Positions 17,346-25,898 of a stretch of 64,000 bases of DNA are shown here, in pieces. Source of the stretch: Acidobacteria bacterium UBA7540 (GTDB lineage Bacteria > Acidobacteriota > Terriglobia > UBA7540). The stretch is taken from NCBI GenBank assembly GCA_002478145.1, contig DLMI01000118.1, positions 58,833-122,832 of the forward strand. The letters run 5' to 3'. The translations under genes were made by a program, and so were the position numbers. The notes beneath the pieces were generated by a model. The model searched no databases. It was given only the letters and a program-made list of their open reading frames with translations, and was not told the origin of the DNA. How positions within the stretch are numbered: the stretch's first letter is position 1; every line of letters starts with the position of its first letter.

Positions 17346-18215
17346 TTGGCGTCGAAAGCGGCTGAGGGTGGCGGATCAATCTTGCCTCGAATCGAAATAA
17401 GACGGCTGAGAAGCCTTTACGAATACCGGGAATGTGAGAGGCTCCAGATGGAAGTCTGGGGAAACGTGGGGGTGGGCAGTGAGGTCCTTTGCGTCACGCA
17501 GAAGTACGGAGGCGTAGTGTTGGGCTCCATCGCGGAGGGAAAGCTCCTGGGGTTCCTTTATGCGTTCCTGGGGCGCTATCACGGACGGGTGGTTCACTGG
17601 TCGCACATGATGGCGGTGGAAAAACGCCATCGGGACAAGGGCCTGGGATTCAGGATGAAGCTCGCGCACAGGGAATTAGCCCTGCAAGAGGGGATCAAGT
17701 CCATCTGCTGGACGTATGACCCCTTGCAAAGCCGCAATGCAGCCTTGAACATCGCGCGGCTGGGTGTCCGAGTGGAGGAATATCTTCCAGACTGCTACGG
17801 CCGTTTCCCCAGCGTGATTGAGAAGGGCCTGCCGAGCGACCGCTTCGTTGTGAATTGGCAAGTCAGCAGCGCTCGTGTGGCACGTTGCCTGCAGGGACCT
17901 CCGTTGCGGCCCATCAACCTCGACCTGCCCAGAATCAATGAAACTCGCCGCAATGAAGAGGGATTCATAGTGAATCGGGGCATCAGTTTTTCTTTCGCAG
18001 AGCCCCGGCTTCTCCTGGAGATTCCGACCAATACCGATGAAATGAGGGTTCGGGCTTTGAAGCTGGCGCGGCAGTGGCGGCTGGAAACGCGGCGCATGTT
18101 CCAGCGCGCTTTTGAATCCGGCCGCCGAGTTCTGGATTTTGTCACTACCGGGACGGGCGGCAACAGACGAGCTTTCTATGTTCTGAGCCGCGCCCGCACC
18201 GGGCGTCCCACGTGA
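17346..18215 (+). CDS. GNAT-superfamily acetyltransferase-like protein (COG3375 type)
   Basis: From a TTG start the product is 289 residues. The N-terminal half has a GNAT pattern: an LGFLYAFLGRYHGRVVHWSH strand and MMAVEKRHRDKGLGFRMK, which carries the acetyl-CoA pyrophosphate loop (R-x-x-G-x-G/A variant), then ICWTYDPLQSRNAALNI, the hallmark of the predicted GNAT subgroup with long C-terminal extensions. The acceptor substrate is unknown. It lies about 100 bases after the DUF72 gene and 46 bases before sixA on the same strand. No export signal. Confidence 0.75.
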   Translation: MASKAAEGGGSILPRIEIRRLRSLYEYRECERLQMEVWGNVGVGSEVLCVTQKYGGVVLGSIAEGKLLGFLYAFLGRYHGRVVHWSHMMAVEKRHRDKGLGFRMKLAHRELALQEGIKSICWTYDPLQSRNAALNIARLGVRVEEYLPDCYGRFPSVIEKGLPSDRFVVNWQVSSARVARCLQGPPLRPINLDLPRINETRRNEEGFIVNRGISFSFAEPRLLLEIPTNTDEMRVRALKLARQWRLETRRMFQRAFESGRRVLDFVTTGTGGNRRAFYVLSRARTGRPT

Positions 18216-18261
18216 TGCCGGTCGAAGCGCCACGGTAAAACCCTCCCCTTTCGATGCTACA

Positions 18262-18837
18262 ATGGTTAACGAAAACGAGCTGAAGACCATGCCAAAAAAC
18301 AATACGTTAGCCCCTGAGGGAAAAGTTCAGATAGGGTATGAGCTTTACATCATGCGGCACGGGCTCGCCGTCACGCGTGGCAGTGTGAGATTTTCGGACG
18401 ATGCGCAACGTCCGCTTGTGCCGGAAGGCAAAGAAAAGATGCGGGAGATCGCCGGGGGTCTGAAACGGATGGGGTTCGAAGTGGACTGGATTGTTACCAG
18501 CCCGCTGGTGCGGGCGGTTGAAACGGGGGGAATTATTGCCGAATCGCTGGCGTCAAGTGTGCTCGTGGACGTCTGCGATGCGATGCGGCCCGGCGGGTCA
18601 CCCGAGGCTCTGCTCGCATTTCTGGCCAAACGCCCCAACTGCCGAAGGGTACTTGTGGTCGGCCATGAACCCGACCTCAGCGAGTTGGCCGCCCGGCTTA
18701 TCGGCGCCGGTGGCCATGCCCACCTGGCGTTTAAGAAGGGCGGGTGCTGTATGATTAGCTTCGATGAGTTTCCGCCGAAGAGCCCCGGCCAACTCGTGTG
18801 GTGGTTGACACCTCGCCTGCTTCGCAAGCTCAGGTAG
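18262..18837 (+). CDS. sixA: SixA-like phosphohistidine phosphatase
   Basis: The 191-residue protein has the histidine-phosphatase core: RHG at residues 32-34 (catalytic His33), ELYIMRHGLAV, a conserved arginine in SPLVRAVETG, and the second catalytic histidine in VVGHEPDLSEL near residue 134. Length and absence of a signal peptide fit SixA, which removes phosphate from phosphohistidines such as those on HPt domains or PTS proteins. An alternative ATG at 18289 would remove nine residues. The next gene on the strand is a CHAD-domain protein, a pairing I know from other genomes in polyphosphate-related neighbourhoods. Confidence 0.85.
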   Translation: MVNENELKTMPKNNTLAPEGKVQIGYELYIMRHGLAVTRGSVRFSDDAQRPLVPEGKEKMREIAGGLKRMGFEVDWIVTSPLVRAVETGGIIAESLASSVLVDVCDAMRPGGSPEALLAFLAKRPNCRRVLVVGHEPDLSELAARLIGAGGHAHLAFKKGGCCMISFDEFPPKSPGQLVWWLTPRLLRKLR

Positions 18838-19054
18838 TTGCAGCGGCTTTAGGCCTCTCCTGAACGTCCAGCAATCTGACCCGCCCTCGCCGCACTCGAA
18901 GTCGCGACAGCGGCAAATCTGTCTTAGTCAACTGCCGGAGCGCGGTTTCAAGGCCGCGCCTCGGTATCGACCCGACCAGGAGCCGTCAACCGGCAGGACT
19001 TGCAGGGTAATGCGTTGTAAGTTGGACGCATTCGGTTTAGACTGTTGCAGCAGA

Positions 19055-19078
19055 AGCCAAGTCACTTGGCTTTATTTC
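19055..19078 (+). terminator. intrinsic terminator-like hairpin after sixA
   Basis: AGCCAAG-TCA-CTTGGCT is a perfect 7-bp stem with a 3-base loop followed by TTATTTC. It lies about 220 bases beyond the sixA stop and just before the CHAD gene, so it could end the upstream transcript. The T-tract is interrupted. Confidence 0.45.
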
Positions 19079-19115
19079 AGCACAAGGGGGCGGCTTTAAC
19101 TGGAGGTCGGGAGGT

Positions 19116-20198
19116 TTGAACCCCTCGACCTGCGACCCGTTCGAGCCCTTTTCCATGGAAGAGCGGAAAGAGAACATCCTCCACAATCCCGCTCACCCAG
19201 TCAATGAACTGGCAAAGAGTCCCGGAACCGCGCCGCCGACAAACGGATGGAGCAAAGTCCGGAAGCTAGCCCTTCGACACCTCAACCGGTTCGTATCCCT
19301 GGAGGCAAAGGTTCTGAAGGGGGACGACCCAGACGCCATCCACGACATGCGTGTTGCAAGCCGGCGCTTGCAGCAAGTGCTTGACCTGATTTTTCCCAAG
19401 CCCCTGCCCCGGGAGGCCCGCCGCTTGAGGCGCAAAATCAGACGATGTCGCCGGGCGCTGGGAGACCTGCGGAACTGTGACGTCCTGCTCCAGCAGGTGC
19501 AGGGGCGTCTGGCAAGAAAGCGCTGCTCGGACCGGGGAGCCTGGACGGCTGTGAAGCAGCATCTTCAGGAGCGCCGGTCCGGGAGCTTCTCGAGGGCCAT
19601 TCGTAAGCTGAGCAAGGTGAACTTGGCCGTCTTTTACATGCGCGCCAAGGGGATTCTGGATCGGCTCAAGCCCACGCCCGACCAGGACCATGGTTCGCAT
19701 TCCTTGGTCCAACCTGACCGGCCCGCTCTTGAACCCTTCCCGGCGCGCCTTACGCAAGCGCTGGTAGGCGCCTGGCGAGAATTTGAAAAGCAGGTTGCCT
19801 CTTCGCACCGCGAAACGACCGCGCCCTCCATCCACGCCGCGCGCATCTGCGCCAAGCGGCTCCGTTACCTTCTCGAAGTTGCGAATCAGTTCGGGATCCC
19901 GGGCAGCTCGGGTGCGCTCACCTGGCTAAAAAAAATCCAACAGCATCTCGGTGATTGGCACGATATGGAAGTGCTGGAGGAAATGATAATAGAAATGATG
20001 GCCAAGCCGGAGTTCTTGCGCGATCAACTACCGCTCGCCATGGCAACCGGGAAACTGATTTTGCGGAATCGCACCAGGAAGCGGGGATTCAGGGAAAAAT
20101 ACTTCCAGATGACGCTGGACTCACCCAGCTATCAGGGGCTCAAGAATTGGGCGGAGGGTCTCCTGGCAGCGCCTGCCTCTACCATCGCCAGCGCTTGA
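19116..20198 (+). CDS. CHAD domain protein
   Basis: The TTG at 19116 is preceded by GGAGG with 9-base spacing; an ATG at 19155 lacks such a site. The 360-residue product contains a CHAD domain in two halves: HDMRVASRRLQQVLDLI near residue 71 and HAARICAKRLRYLLEVAN near 241, whose conserved histidines and arginines line a basic groove that binds polyphosphate in known members. The first 35 residues are not conserved. A long positively charged helix bundle lies between. Placement between sixA and two thymidylate-kinase-like genes (opposite strand) suggests phosphate or polyphosphate physiology rather than nucleotide synthesis alone. Confidence 0.88.
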   Translation: MNPSTCDPFEPFSMEERKENILHNPAHPVNELAKSPGTAPPTNGWSKVRKLALRHLNRFVSLEAKVLKGDDPDAIHDMRVASRRLQQVLDLIFPKPLPREARRLRRKIRRCRRALGDLRNCDVLLQQVQGRLARKRCSDRGAWTAVKQHLQERRSGSFSRAIRKLSKVNLAVFYMRAKGILDRLKPTPDQDHGSHSLVQPDRPALEPFPARLTQALVGAWREFEKQVASSHRETTAPSIHAARICAKRLRYLLEVANQFGIPGSSGALTWLKKIQQHLGDWHDMEVLEEMIIEMMAKPEFLRDQLPLAMATGKLILRNRTRKRGFREKYFQMTLDSPSYQGLKNWAEGLLAAPASTIASA

Positions 20199-20209
20199 GG
20201 GCTACTCGC

Positions 20210-21001
20210 CTAGCTTTCTGCTCCCGGGCGATTGGCTTTTCCCGCGCCGGCAACCTCAGTACTGCCCGAATCCTGCACGCCCACCTCTGGCACAGGCCCT
20301 GCAAACAGCGGCTCCCGAGGTTCACCCTTGAGAGCACGGGAAATGCCTGCGCGCAGCCGCTCAAAAACCGTGCGGATATCCGGGGAAGCATCAATTACCG
20401 TGAAGTCATATTCTTGCGCCATCTTATCGAACTGCGCGAGCAGGGTCGTCTGGTACTTGCGGAAACTTTCGTACATATCCTCGCTGGGGTAGAGATCCAT
20501 GCCGGATTCCCAATAGTCAAACCCGCTTGAGAAGACCACGCGGGGAATCAGGTCGTCTACGCCGATTCGCAAATAGAAAGTGGCATCGGGCTTCAGCGCG
20601 AAGCTGTGCACATTATGGATCCAGGCTGGATCGAGGCCCCGCACAATAGCTCGAGCCATCAGAGAATAGATGTAACGATCGGTAAGAACGACAAATCCGG
20701 CACGTAGCGCAGGGACGATCTCGTTTTCGAGTCGATCCGCAAAATCCGTGGCGTAAAAGAGGCTCAAGGTAATGCGCCCCAGGGTATGTCCCTCTTTGGC
20801 TTGCTGAATTCCCCTAGCCGCCAGTTGGGAACGCTTGATGCCGGTATCCAGCACGGCGTGTCCTTGCTGCTCGAGCCAGGGTCTGAGCAGCTTGATCTGA
20901 GTGGAACGGCCAACGCCGTCCGTGCCCTCAATTACAATCAGTCTCCCGGTGAGTTCCGCCAGATTCATTTTGGGCAGAATCACCGAATAAGTTTCTCTCA
21001 T
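20210..21001 (-). CDS. thymidylate-kinase-like protein with altered P-loop
   Basis: The 263-residue protein has a dTMP kinase fold: Walker A region EGTDGVGRSTQ (25-35), the DRYIYSLMARAIVRG segment carrying the DR(Y/F/W) motif near 108, and ATDFADR. The invariant Walker A lysine is arginine (R32), whereas the upstream paralogue keeps lysine; I checked the codon (CGT). This could weaken or abolish ATP hydrolysis. A C-terminal extension of about 35 proline/glycine-rich residues is absent in the paralogue. It overlaps the upstream gene by four bases (20998-21001), so both are made together, perhaps as a heterodimer. Probably not the housekeeping Tmk. Confidence 0.82.
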   Translation of the reverse strand: MRETYSVILPKMNLAELTGRLIVIEGTDGVGRSTQIKLLRPWLEQQGHAVLDTGIKRSQLAARGIQQAKEGHTLGRITLSLFYATDFADRLENEIVPALRAGFVVLTDRYIYSLMARAIVRGLDPAWIHNVHSFALKPDATFYLRIGVDDLIPRVVFSSGFDYWESGMDLYPSEDMYESFRKYQTTLLAQFDKMAQEYDFTVIDASPDIRTVFERLRAGISRALKGEPREPLFAGPVPEVGVQDSGSTEVAGAGKANRPGAES

Positions 21002-21681
21002 GGGGCCACCCTCAATCGTTTGGCCTGGGTCAGCTTGGCCTTAACAATTTGGCGCATCTGGACCTGCTGGTCTTCAATGGGAAGCGTGGCATCCACCGTG
21101 GTGAGGTCGAATTCCGGGATCATGTTCTCGTACTCTTCAAGGATTTTCCCTTGAAAGACATGAAAGCTCTCCTCCGGGTCTTCGTTCAACCCAAGGTCCA
21201 TGCCGGCTTCATAGAACTTCACCCCGCTTCGCCCTTCCAGGATGCGTTTCATGGCAACATCAAGGGGAACGCGGAAATAGAAGGCCGCGGTGGGCTTGAC
21301 CGCAAAGCTGTAAAGCTCCCGCACCCACTTGCGATCCATGCCCCGCACCACATCGCGGGCAAAGGCGGTGTAGATGTAGCGATCGCAAAGCACCACCGCT
21401 CCCGCTTTCAGCAGGGGGATGATGTTGTGCTCCATCCGATCCGCGAAGTCAGTGGCGTGGATCAAAGAGAAGGTAGCGGGAGTAAGCATCTGCTTCTTCT
21501 TCCCGCGCCTCGTCGTGTCCCGGACCAGCGGCGAGGAATTCCACTCGCTGAAGACAACCCCGTAGCCTTCAGACTGAAGCCACTGGTGCAGGAGCATCAA
21601 TTGGGTGGACTTGCCCGAGCCGTCGATTCCCTCGACCACAAAGAGCTTTCCGGGGAAACGATGCTCGCCGTATCGTTTCAT
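20998..21681 (-). CDS. tmk: dTMP kinase-like protein
   Basis: The 227-residue protein carries an intact Walker A, EGIDGSGKST (17-26, K24), the DRYIYTAFARDVVRG motif near residue 97, and ATDFADRMEHNIIP. Length fits thymidylate kinase (usually 200-220). The lid region is RRGKKKQ-rich in basic residues near 58-64. It would phosphorylate dTMP to dTDP with ATP in the cytosol, although tandem tmk-like pairs beside CHAD proteins may have a different substrate. It is the first gene of a two-gene minus-strand unit, overlapping the divergent paralogue by ATGA. Both are probably an old duplication. Confidence 0.85.
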   Translation of the reverse strand: MKRYGEHRFPGKLFVVEGIDGSGKSTQLMLLHQWLQSEGYGVVFSEWNSSPLVRDTTRRGKKKQMLTPATFSLIHATDFADRMEHNIIPLLKAGAVVLCDRYIYTAFARDVVRGMDRKWVRELYSFAVKPTAAFYFRVPLDVAMKRILEGRSGVKFYEAGMDLGLNEDPEESFHVFQGKILEEYENMIPEFDLTTVDATLPIEDQQVQMRQIVKAKLTQAKRLRVAP

Positions 21682-21800
21682 TCAGCAATACCCCGTGCTA
21701 TGCGTTGCGATGAGCTACATGCAAAGTCTATCACAGCCCCTGCCTCAGCGAAAAGGGTGGCAATCCGAAAGGGCTATTCGAACCGCCGAGATAATGGAGG

Positions 21801-22892
21801 CTAGTGAATGGCCTTGCGCAGGGAGTCGACAATGGACTGACTATCCGCAGGGCGGAGTGAACCGGCGATGAAGTTGTAGGTTTTTCCGGACGTCAGATTG
21901 ATGTGAAAGGTGCCCGTGTTGAGGTTGAGGCCTGGAATGATATTTGCGTCAACCTCTCTAATATCCGAGAGAGGCGTTGAAAACACCTCCTTGCCCGACT
22001 CCTCGTAAGTGAGCTTCTGGCCCGTTACCATCAGCGTGCCTTTGGTCTTGTTGTGGCTCTGGAGAAGGCTGGCGACGTCCCCGAGGTTGTAGACGTCGAA
22101 GCGCTGGCCCGCCGAGCTGGCCGGTTCAGAAACCGCGGCAGCCTTGGTGGTCCCGCCTGCCACCTCGAAGGGTGCTTCGGCCTCTTTGTCGTCGGGATTC
22201 ACCACAAACAAGCTGGTCTTACCTGTGGGCGCATCCGCGGTGATTTGAATGCGCACTGTAAGCTCAGTGGTGGCCGTCGCGGTGGTCTCCAGGACCCGTA
22301 TTCCTGGGTTCAAGAAGCTGACCTTGGCCCCTTGAGCAAAGTTCTTCCCCGTGATCTTCAGACTCGCTTGAGTTCTGGGAGCAGCGCGGGGGGGAGCGAC
22401 GCTTGTGACCTCCGGCGTGCTGGATTCGGAAGGATGAACTTCCTCCGCAGGCGTTGATGGCGCCGCAGGGGCTGCTGGCGCAGGGACAGCGGCCGGCGCA
22501 ATCGTAAATTCAGCCTCAGCCGCGATACTGGCCGGATTGCTGACATAGAGGCTGATTGCACCGGCTTGGGCTTTCTTGCTGATCGCCAGCTTGACCTCGA
22601 GCTCCGTCCCACTAACGCGTCGAGTAGAGACAACGTGAATTGACGGGTTGGTAAAAGAAACGTAGGCACCGGGAGAGAAATTCTGCCCTTCGACGACGAT
22701 GGTAACCTCCTCCCCGGGAGCCGCCTGGCTTGGGTTGAGCTGCTGGACCTGAGGTGTAGCGTCCGCTGGAATCTCCTGCGGCGGCAAAGCAACTACCGCA
22801 AGGCCACCCCCAGCCCACAGTAACGCTATGGCGGCGGCAAGGATCAAGCCTCTCCTGAAAGCCCTCCTGGTCTGGAGATCGCTTCCTCTCAT
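21801..22892 (-). CDS. secreted IPT/TIG-domain envelope protein
   Basis: The 363-residue protein starts with a long basic N-terminus and a hydrophobic segment (16-36), a signal peptide or anchor. Two IPT/TIG-like immunoglobulin folds follow: residues about 47-130 (QQLNPSQAAPGEEVTIVVEG, GQNFSPGAYVSF) and about 163-245 (LKITGKNFAQGAKVSFLNPG), separated by a linker rich in Ala and Pro (131-158). The last 100 residues (VYNLGDVASLLQSHNKTKG to the end) form another small beta domain with LTSGKTYNFIAGS that I do not recognise. Likely an extracytoplasmic binding or structural protein. It is transcribed with, or separately from, the neighbours; no operon partner is evident. Confidence 0.7.
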   Translation of the reverse strand: MRGSDLQTRRAFRRGLILAAAIALLWAGGGLAVVALPPQEIPADATPQVQQLNPSQAAPGEEVTIVVEGQNFSPGAYVSFTNPSIHVVSTRRVSGTELEVKLAISKKAQAGAISLYVSNPASIAAEAEFTIAPAAVPAPAAPAAPSTPAEEVHPSESSTPEVTSVAPPRAAPRTQASLKITGKNFAQGAKVSFLNPGIRVLETTATATTELTVRIQITADAPTGKTSLFVVNPDDKEAEAPFEVAGGTTKAAAVSEPASSAGQRFDVYNLGDVASLLQSHNKTKGTLMVTGQKLTYEESGKEVFSTPLSDIREVDANIIPGLNLNTGTFHINLTSGKTYNFIAGSLRPADSQSIVDSLRKAIH

Positions 22893-23001
22893 GGCTTTCC
22901 CTCCCCGGTGATCTCATGCCTCTTTATGCAGTATGCCCCCGCCGCCCCAGCGCCCAACGTTAAGGAGTTGCCTGAGTGAAGCGGACACCCTTTTTTTGCA
23001 A

Positions 23002-24810
23002 TTATTTCAGGCGCGCGAGTTTCCCCGGCTTTTCCAGTCTTTCGGCCTTTATAATCCCGGATCCTTCCTTTATGGTCAGGATCTGATTGGCTTCGATTTT
23101 GGTGAATTTCTCGGTCTTCTGCGTCGTGGGCCACCTGATTTCGATCGAATCGATTTCTTTCGCATCCCCGAGGCCGAAGTGAAGGCGCAAATCGCTCTGG
23201 GACATTACGCTGGTTCCGCAGTGGACCTCGTCGATCTGCGCGTGTTTTCCCGTCACCACGCGCGCGCGGGCGCCGACCGCAGTGCGGTTACAATGTGTCC
23301 CAATCAACTTGAGCTTGATCCAGTTGTTCTTGTTTCCTCCTTCATTGCGCAGGAGGGAGAACCTGTCATTCATATTGAGCACCAGGACGTCGAGGTCTCC
23401 GTCGTTGTCGTAGTCCCCAAATGCGCAGCCGCGGCTGGAGAAGCGTTCCGCTACCCCCGGTCCCATCTGAGCTGAGACGTCCTTAAACTTGCCATTCCCA
23501 AGGTTTCTGTAAACGATGCGTGGACTCTTGAACGTAGCATCGAGATGATAGGTTTCGATTTCAGGATAAACATGGCCCGTGACGTGAAAAATATCCGTCC
23601 ACCCATCGTTGTCGTAATCCATGAATCCCGCCCCCCAGCAGACGTACTGCGTGTTCACCCCCAGGCCTGCGACGAAGGTGACGTCGGTAAAAGTCCCGTC
23701 CCCATTGTTATGGTAAAGATCGGGCGTATCGTCGGTGAAATTAGTTTTGAAGATATCCAGCCACCCATCGCAGTCGTAGTCTCCGACGCCTACGCCCATG
23801 CCGGCCTGTTCCTGTCCATCCTCGTTATAGGCGCAACCCGCCATAACGGAGACATCCGTGAATGTCCCATCCTTGTTATTGTGAAACAGGATGCTGGGCT
23901 CCGAATCCACCGCCACGTAGATATCCGGCCAGCCGTCGTTGTCAAAATCATACGACACGCCGGTGATGGAGTAACGCGGCCCGGGTTTCAGGATGCCGGC
24001 CTTTTCCGAAACGTCCGAGAAGGTCCCATCACCGTTATTGTGGTAAAGGATGTTCATCCCGCCGGGAAGCCCGCGCGGCCCACACATGGTGGGGATACCT
24101 TTCCACTGGCAATAGCCGGTCGCGCCAGGTACCGGCACTTTCGTGATATCCAGCTCAATGTAATTGCAGACGAAGAGATCCAGCAATCCGTCGCGGTCAT
24201 AGTCGAGCCAAGTGCAACCGGAGCCCCAGCGGACACGATCTTCCCAAAGTCCCGCTTTCTTCGTCACATCCGTAAAAGTTCCGTCGCCGTTGTTGTGCCA
24301 GAGGATGTTGTGGCCCCAGAAGCAGCAGAACAGGTCGTCCCATCCGTCATTGTCGTAGTCGCCGACGCAAACGCCCGTCCCCCAGCCGGTACGGCCCAGG
24401 CCTGCCTTCTCCGTCACATCGGTGAACGTTCCGTTGCGATTGTTCTTAAAGAGGTGTTGAATCGGAGCTTTCCCGGGTTCGTAGGTTTCCTCGAAGCGCA
24501 CTCCGTTGGTCAGGTAGATATCCAACCAGCCGTCCTGGTCGTAATCGAAAAAGGCCAAACCGCTGCCTTTGGCCTCGACAATGTACTTCTTGCTCGTCAC
24601 TCCGCCCCAAACGTTGGGAACGGTCAGCCCTGCCTCTTCGGCAACATCCACGAAGATGACGGGTGAAGATTCCTCCGGGTTGGGAACAATGGCCGCGTGC
24701 AGGGCGGGCGCGCGGGTCCATCGCCAGAGAGGAGTTGTAAGAGCGTCAAGGAGCTTTGACCCCAGCAGGACAGCGGAGGAACCCAGGATTTGGCGACGAG
24801 AAAACTTCAT
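23002..24810 (-). CDS. CRTAC1-type FG-GAP repeat protein with ASPIC/UnbV domain, Tat-exported
   Basis: I place the start at 24810 (MKFSRRQILGSSAVLLG), where a twin-arginine signal begins; an upstream ATG at 24891 adds 27 unlikely residues. The 602-residue protein has at least seven FG-GAP/VCBS blades of the form DYDxDGWxDIF with calcium-binding aspartates, forming a beta-propeller, and a C-terminal ASPIC/UnbV domain around residues 500-590 (NRTAVGARARV, SQSDLRLHFGLG, IEIRWPTTQ). CRTAC1-family proteins are abundant in Acidobacteriota and Planctomycetota; they are secreted and probably bind other proteins or glycans. Function is unknown. Divergent from the dienelactone hydrolase gene. Confidence 0.9.
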   Translation of the reverse strand: MKFSRRQILGSSAVLLGSKLLDALTTPLWRWTRAPALHAAIVPNPEESSPVIFVDVAEEAGLTVPNVWGGVTSKKYIVEAKGSGLAFFDYDQDGWLDIYLTNGVRFEETYEPGKAPIQHLFKNNRNGTFTDVTEKAGLGRTGWGTGVCVGDYDNDGWDDLFCCFWGHNILWHNNGDGTFTDVTKKAGLWEDRVRWGSGCTWLDYDRDGLLDLFVCNYIELDITKVPVPGATGYCQWKGIPTMCGPRGLPGGMNILYHNNGDGTFSDVSEKAGILKPGPRYSITGVSYDFDNDGWPDIYVAVDSEPSILFHNNKDGTFTDVSVMAGCAYNEDGQEQAGMGVGVGDYDCDGWLDIFKTNFTDDTPDLYHNNGDGTFTDVTFVAGLGVNTQYVCWGAGFMDYDNDGWTDIFHVTGHVYPEIETYHLDATFKSPRIVYRNLGNGKFKDVSAQMGPGVAERFSSRGCAFGDYDNDGDLDVLVLNMNDRFSLLRNEGGNKNNWIKLKLIGTHCNRTAVGARARVVTGKHAQIDEVHCGTSVMSQSDLRLHFGLGDAKEIDSIEIRWPTTQKTEKFTKIEANQILTIKEGSGIIKAERLEKPGKLARLK

Positions 24811-25011
24811 CTTTGCTGTTGTTGCTTCGCGTTCCGTTCGGCCGCCACAGGGTGCAAAGCCGAACGTGCGCAGCATAAAATTCCAGCCCACAAAAATCAG
24901 TCAGCCATTATACTACAGGGGCAGGGCCTCCTGCCTTCCGGACTGGACAGCCCGGAGAATGGTGATGACAGGAGTGCGAGGTGCAAGTCCCCTGAATCGG
25001 GATCATTACTC

Positions 25012-25803
25012 ATGTCAACTCGCTTACGGAGGTGTGCGGTGCGCCATACATGCTTGGTGGTTTGGATGGGCGGGTGGTTTGTGGCTCTTACGTCCGCCGC
25101 CCTGGCACTCCCGGCAAAGACAGAGACCATTGCCTTGCGGAGTGGTGACGAGACCGTCTCCGCCTATCTCGCGGTCCCCGATTCCGGCGGGCCCCACCCA
25201 GCCCTGGTGGTGATTCATGAATGGTGGGGCCTGAACGACTGGGTAAAGGAACAGGCGCAGAAATTCGCAGAACAAGGATATGTGACGCTTGCCGTAGACC
25301 TCTACCGGGGCAAGGTGGCCTACGATCCCAACCTCGCTCACGAGCTCTCGCGCGGCCTGCCCCAGGACCAGGCCATTCGCGACCTGAAAGCCGCCTTCAA
25401 CTACCTAGCCTCCCGGCCCGATGTCCGGAAAGATAAGATCGGCTCGGTGGGCTGGTGCATGGGGGGCGGATTCTCTCTCCTGCTGGCCGTCAATGAATCC
25501 AAGCTCGCCGCCTGCGTCGTGAATTATGGCTCCATGCCTACGGACAAAGACGAAATTCAGAAAATTCAGGCGCCCGTGCTGGGGAGTTTTGGAGCCGAGG
25601 ACCGGGGCATCCCGCCCACTGCCGTGGGGGCATTTGAAGATGCGATGAAAGCCGCGCATAAGTCAATCGACGTGAAGATCTATGATGGCGCCGGCCACGC
25701 CTTCGAGAACCCCAACAACAAGCTGGGATATCGTGAAGCCGCCGCCAACGATGCCTGGGCCCGCACGCTCGACTTCTTAAACCGCACCCTCAAGGGGCAG
25801 TAG
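25012..25803 (+). CDS. secreted dienelactone hydrolase family protein
   Basis: The ATG at 25012 gives 263 residues with an N-terminal signal peptide (hydrophobic residues 13-33, cleavage after ALA). The alpha/beta hydrolase core shows the DLH catalytic triad: cysteine nucleophile near residue 149 in VGWCMGGGFS, an aspartate in GAEDRGIPP and histidine near 228 in GAGHAFENP. HEWWGLNDWVK near residue 68 is a strong DLH hallmark. Members hydrolyse dienelactones or other small esters; a periplasmic form may act on esters released from biomass. The Shine-Dalgarno is weak. The frame is open upstream, but that part overlaps the CRTAC1 gene in antisense. Confidence 0.88.
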   Translation: MSTRLRRCAVRHTCLVVWMGGWFVALTSAALALPAKTETIALRSGDETVSAYLAVPDSGGPHPALVVIHEWWGLNDWVKEQAQKFAEQGYVTLAVDLYRGKVAYDPNLAHELSRGLPQDQAIRDLKAAFNYLASRPDVRKDKIGSVGWCMGGGFSLLLAVNESKLAACVVNYGSMPTDKDEIQKIQAPVLGSFGAEDRGIPPTAVGAFEDAMKAAHKSIDVKIYDGAGHAFENPNNKLGYREAAANDAWARTLDFLNRTLKGQ

Positions 25804-25898
25804 TCAGAGACTTTCCGACAGCACCGAGATTTCTGCGGCGGGTCATGGCGGAGGAGTCAAAGAACGGAAACTGGAAATTAGAAACTGGAAACATGAGT

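Noticed and set aside
23545..24666. Long plus-strand frame inside the CRTAC1 gene
   Set aside because: It is the mirror of the regular FG-GAP repeats; valine/isoleucine-rich periodicity comes from the antisense of GAC-rich DxDxDG codons.
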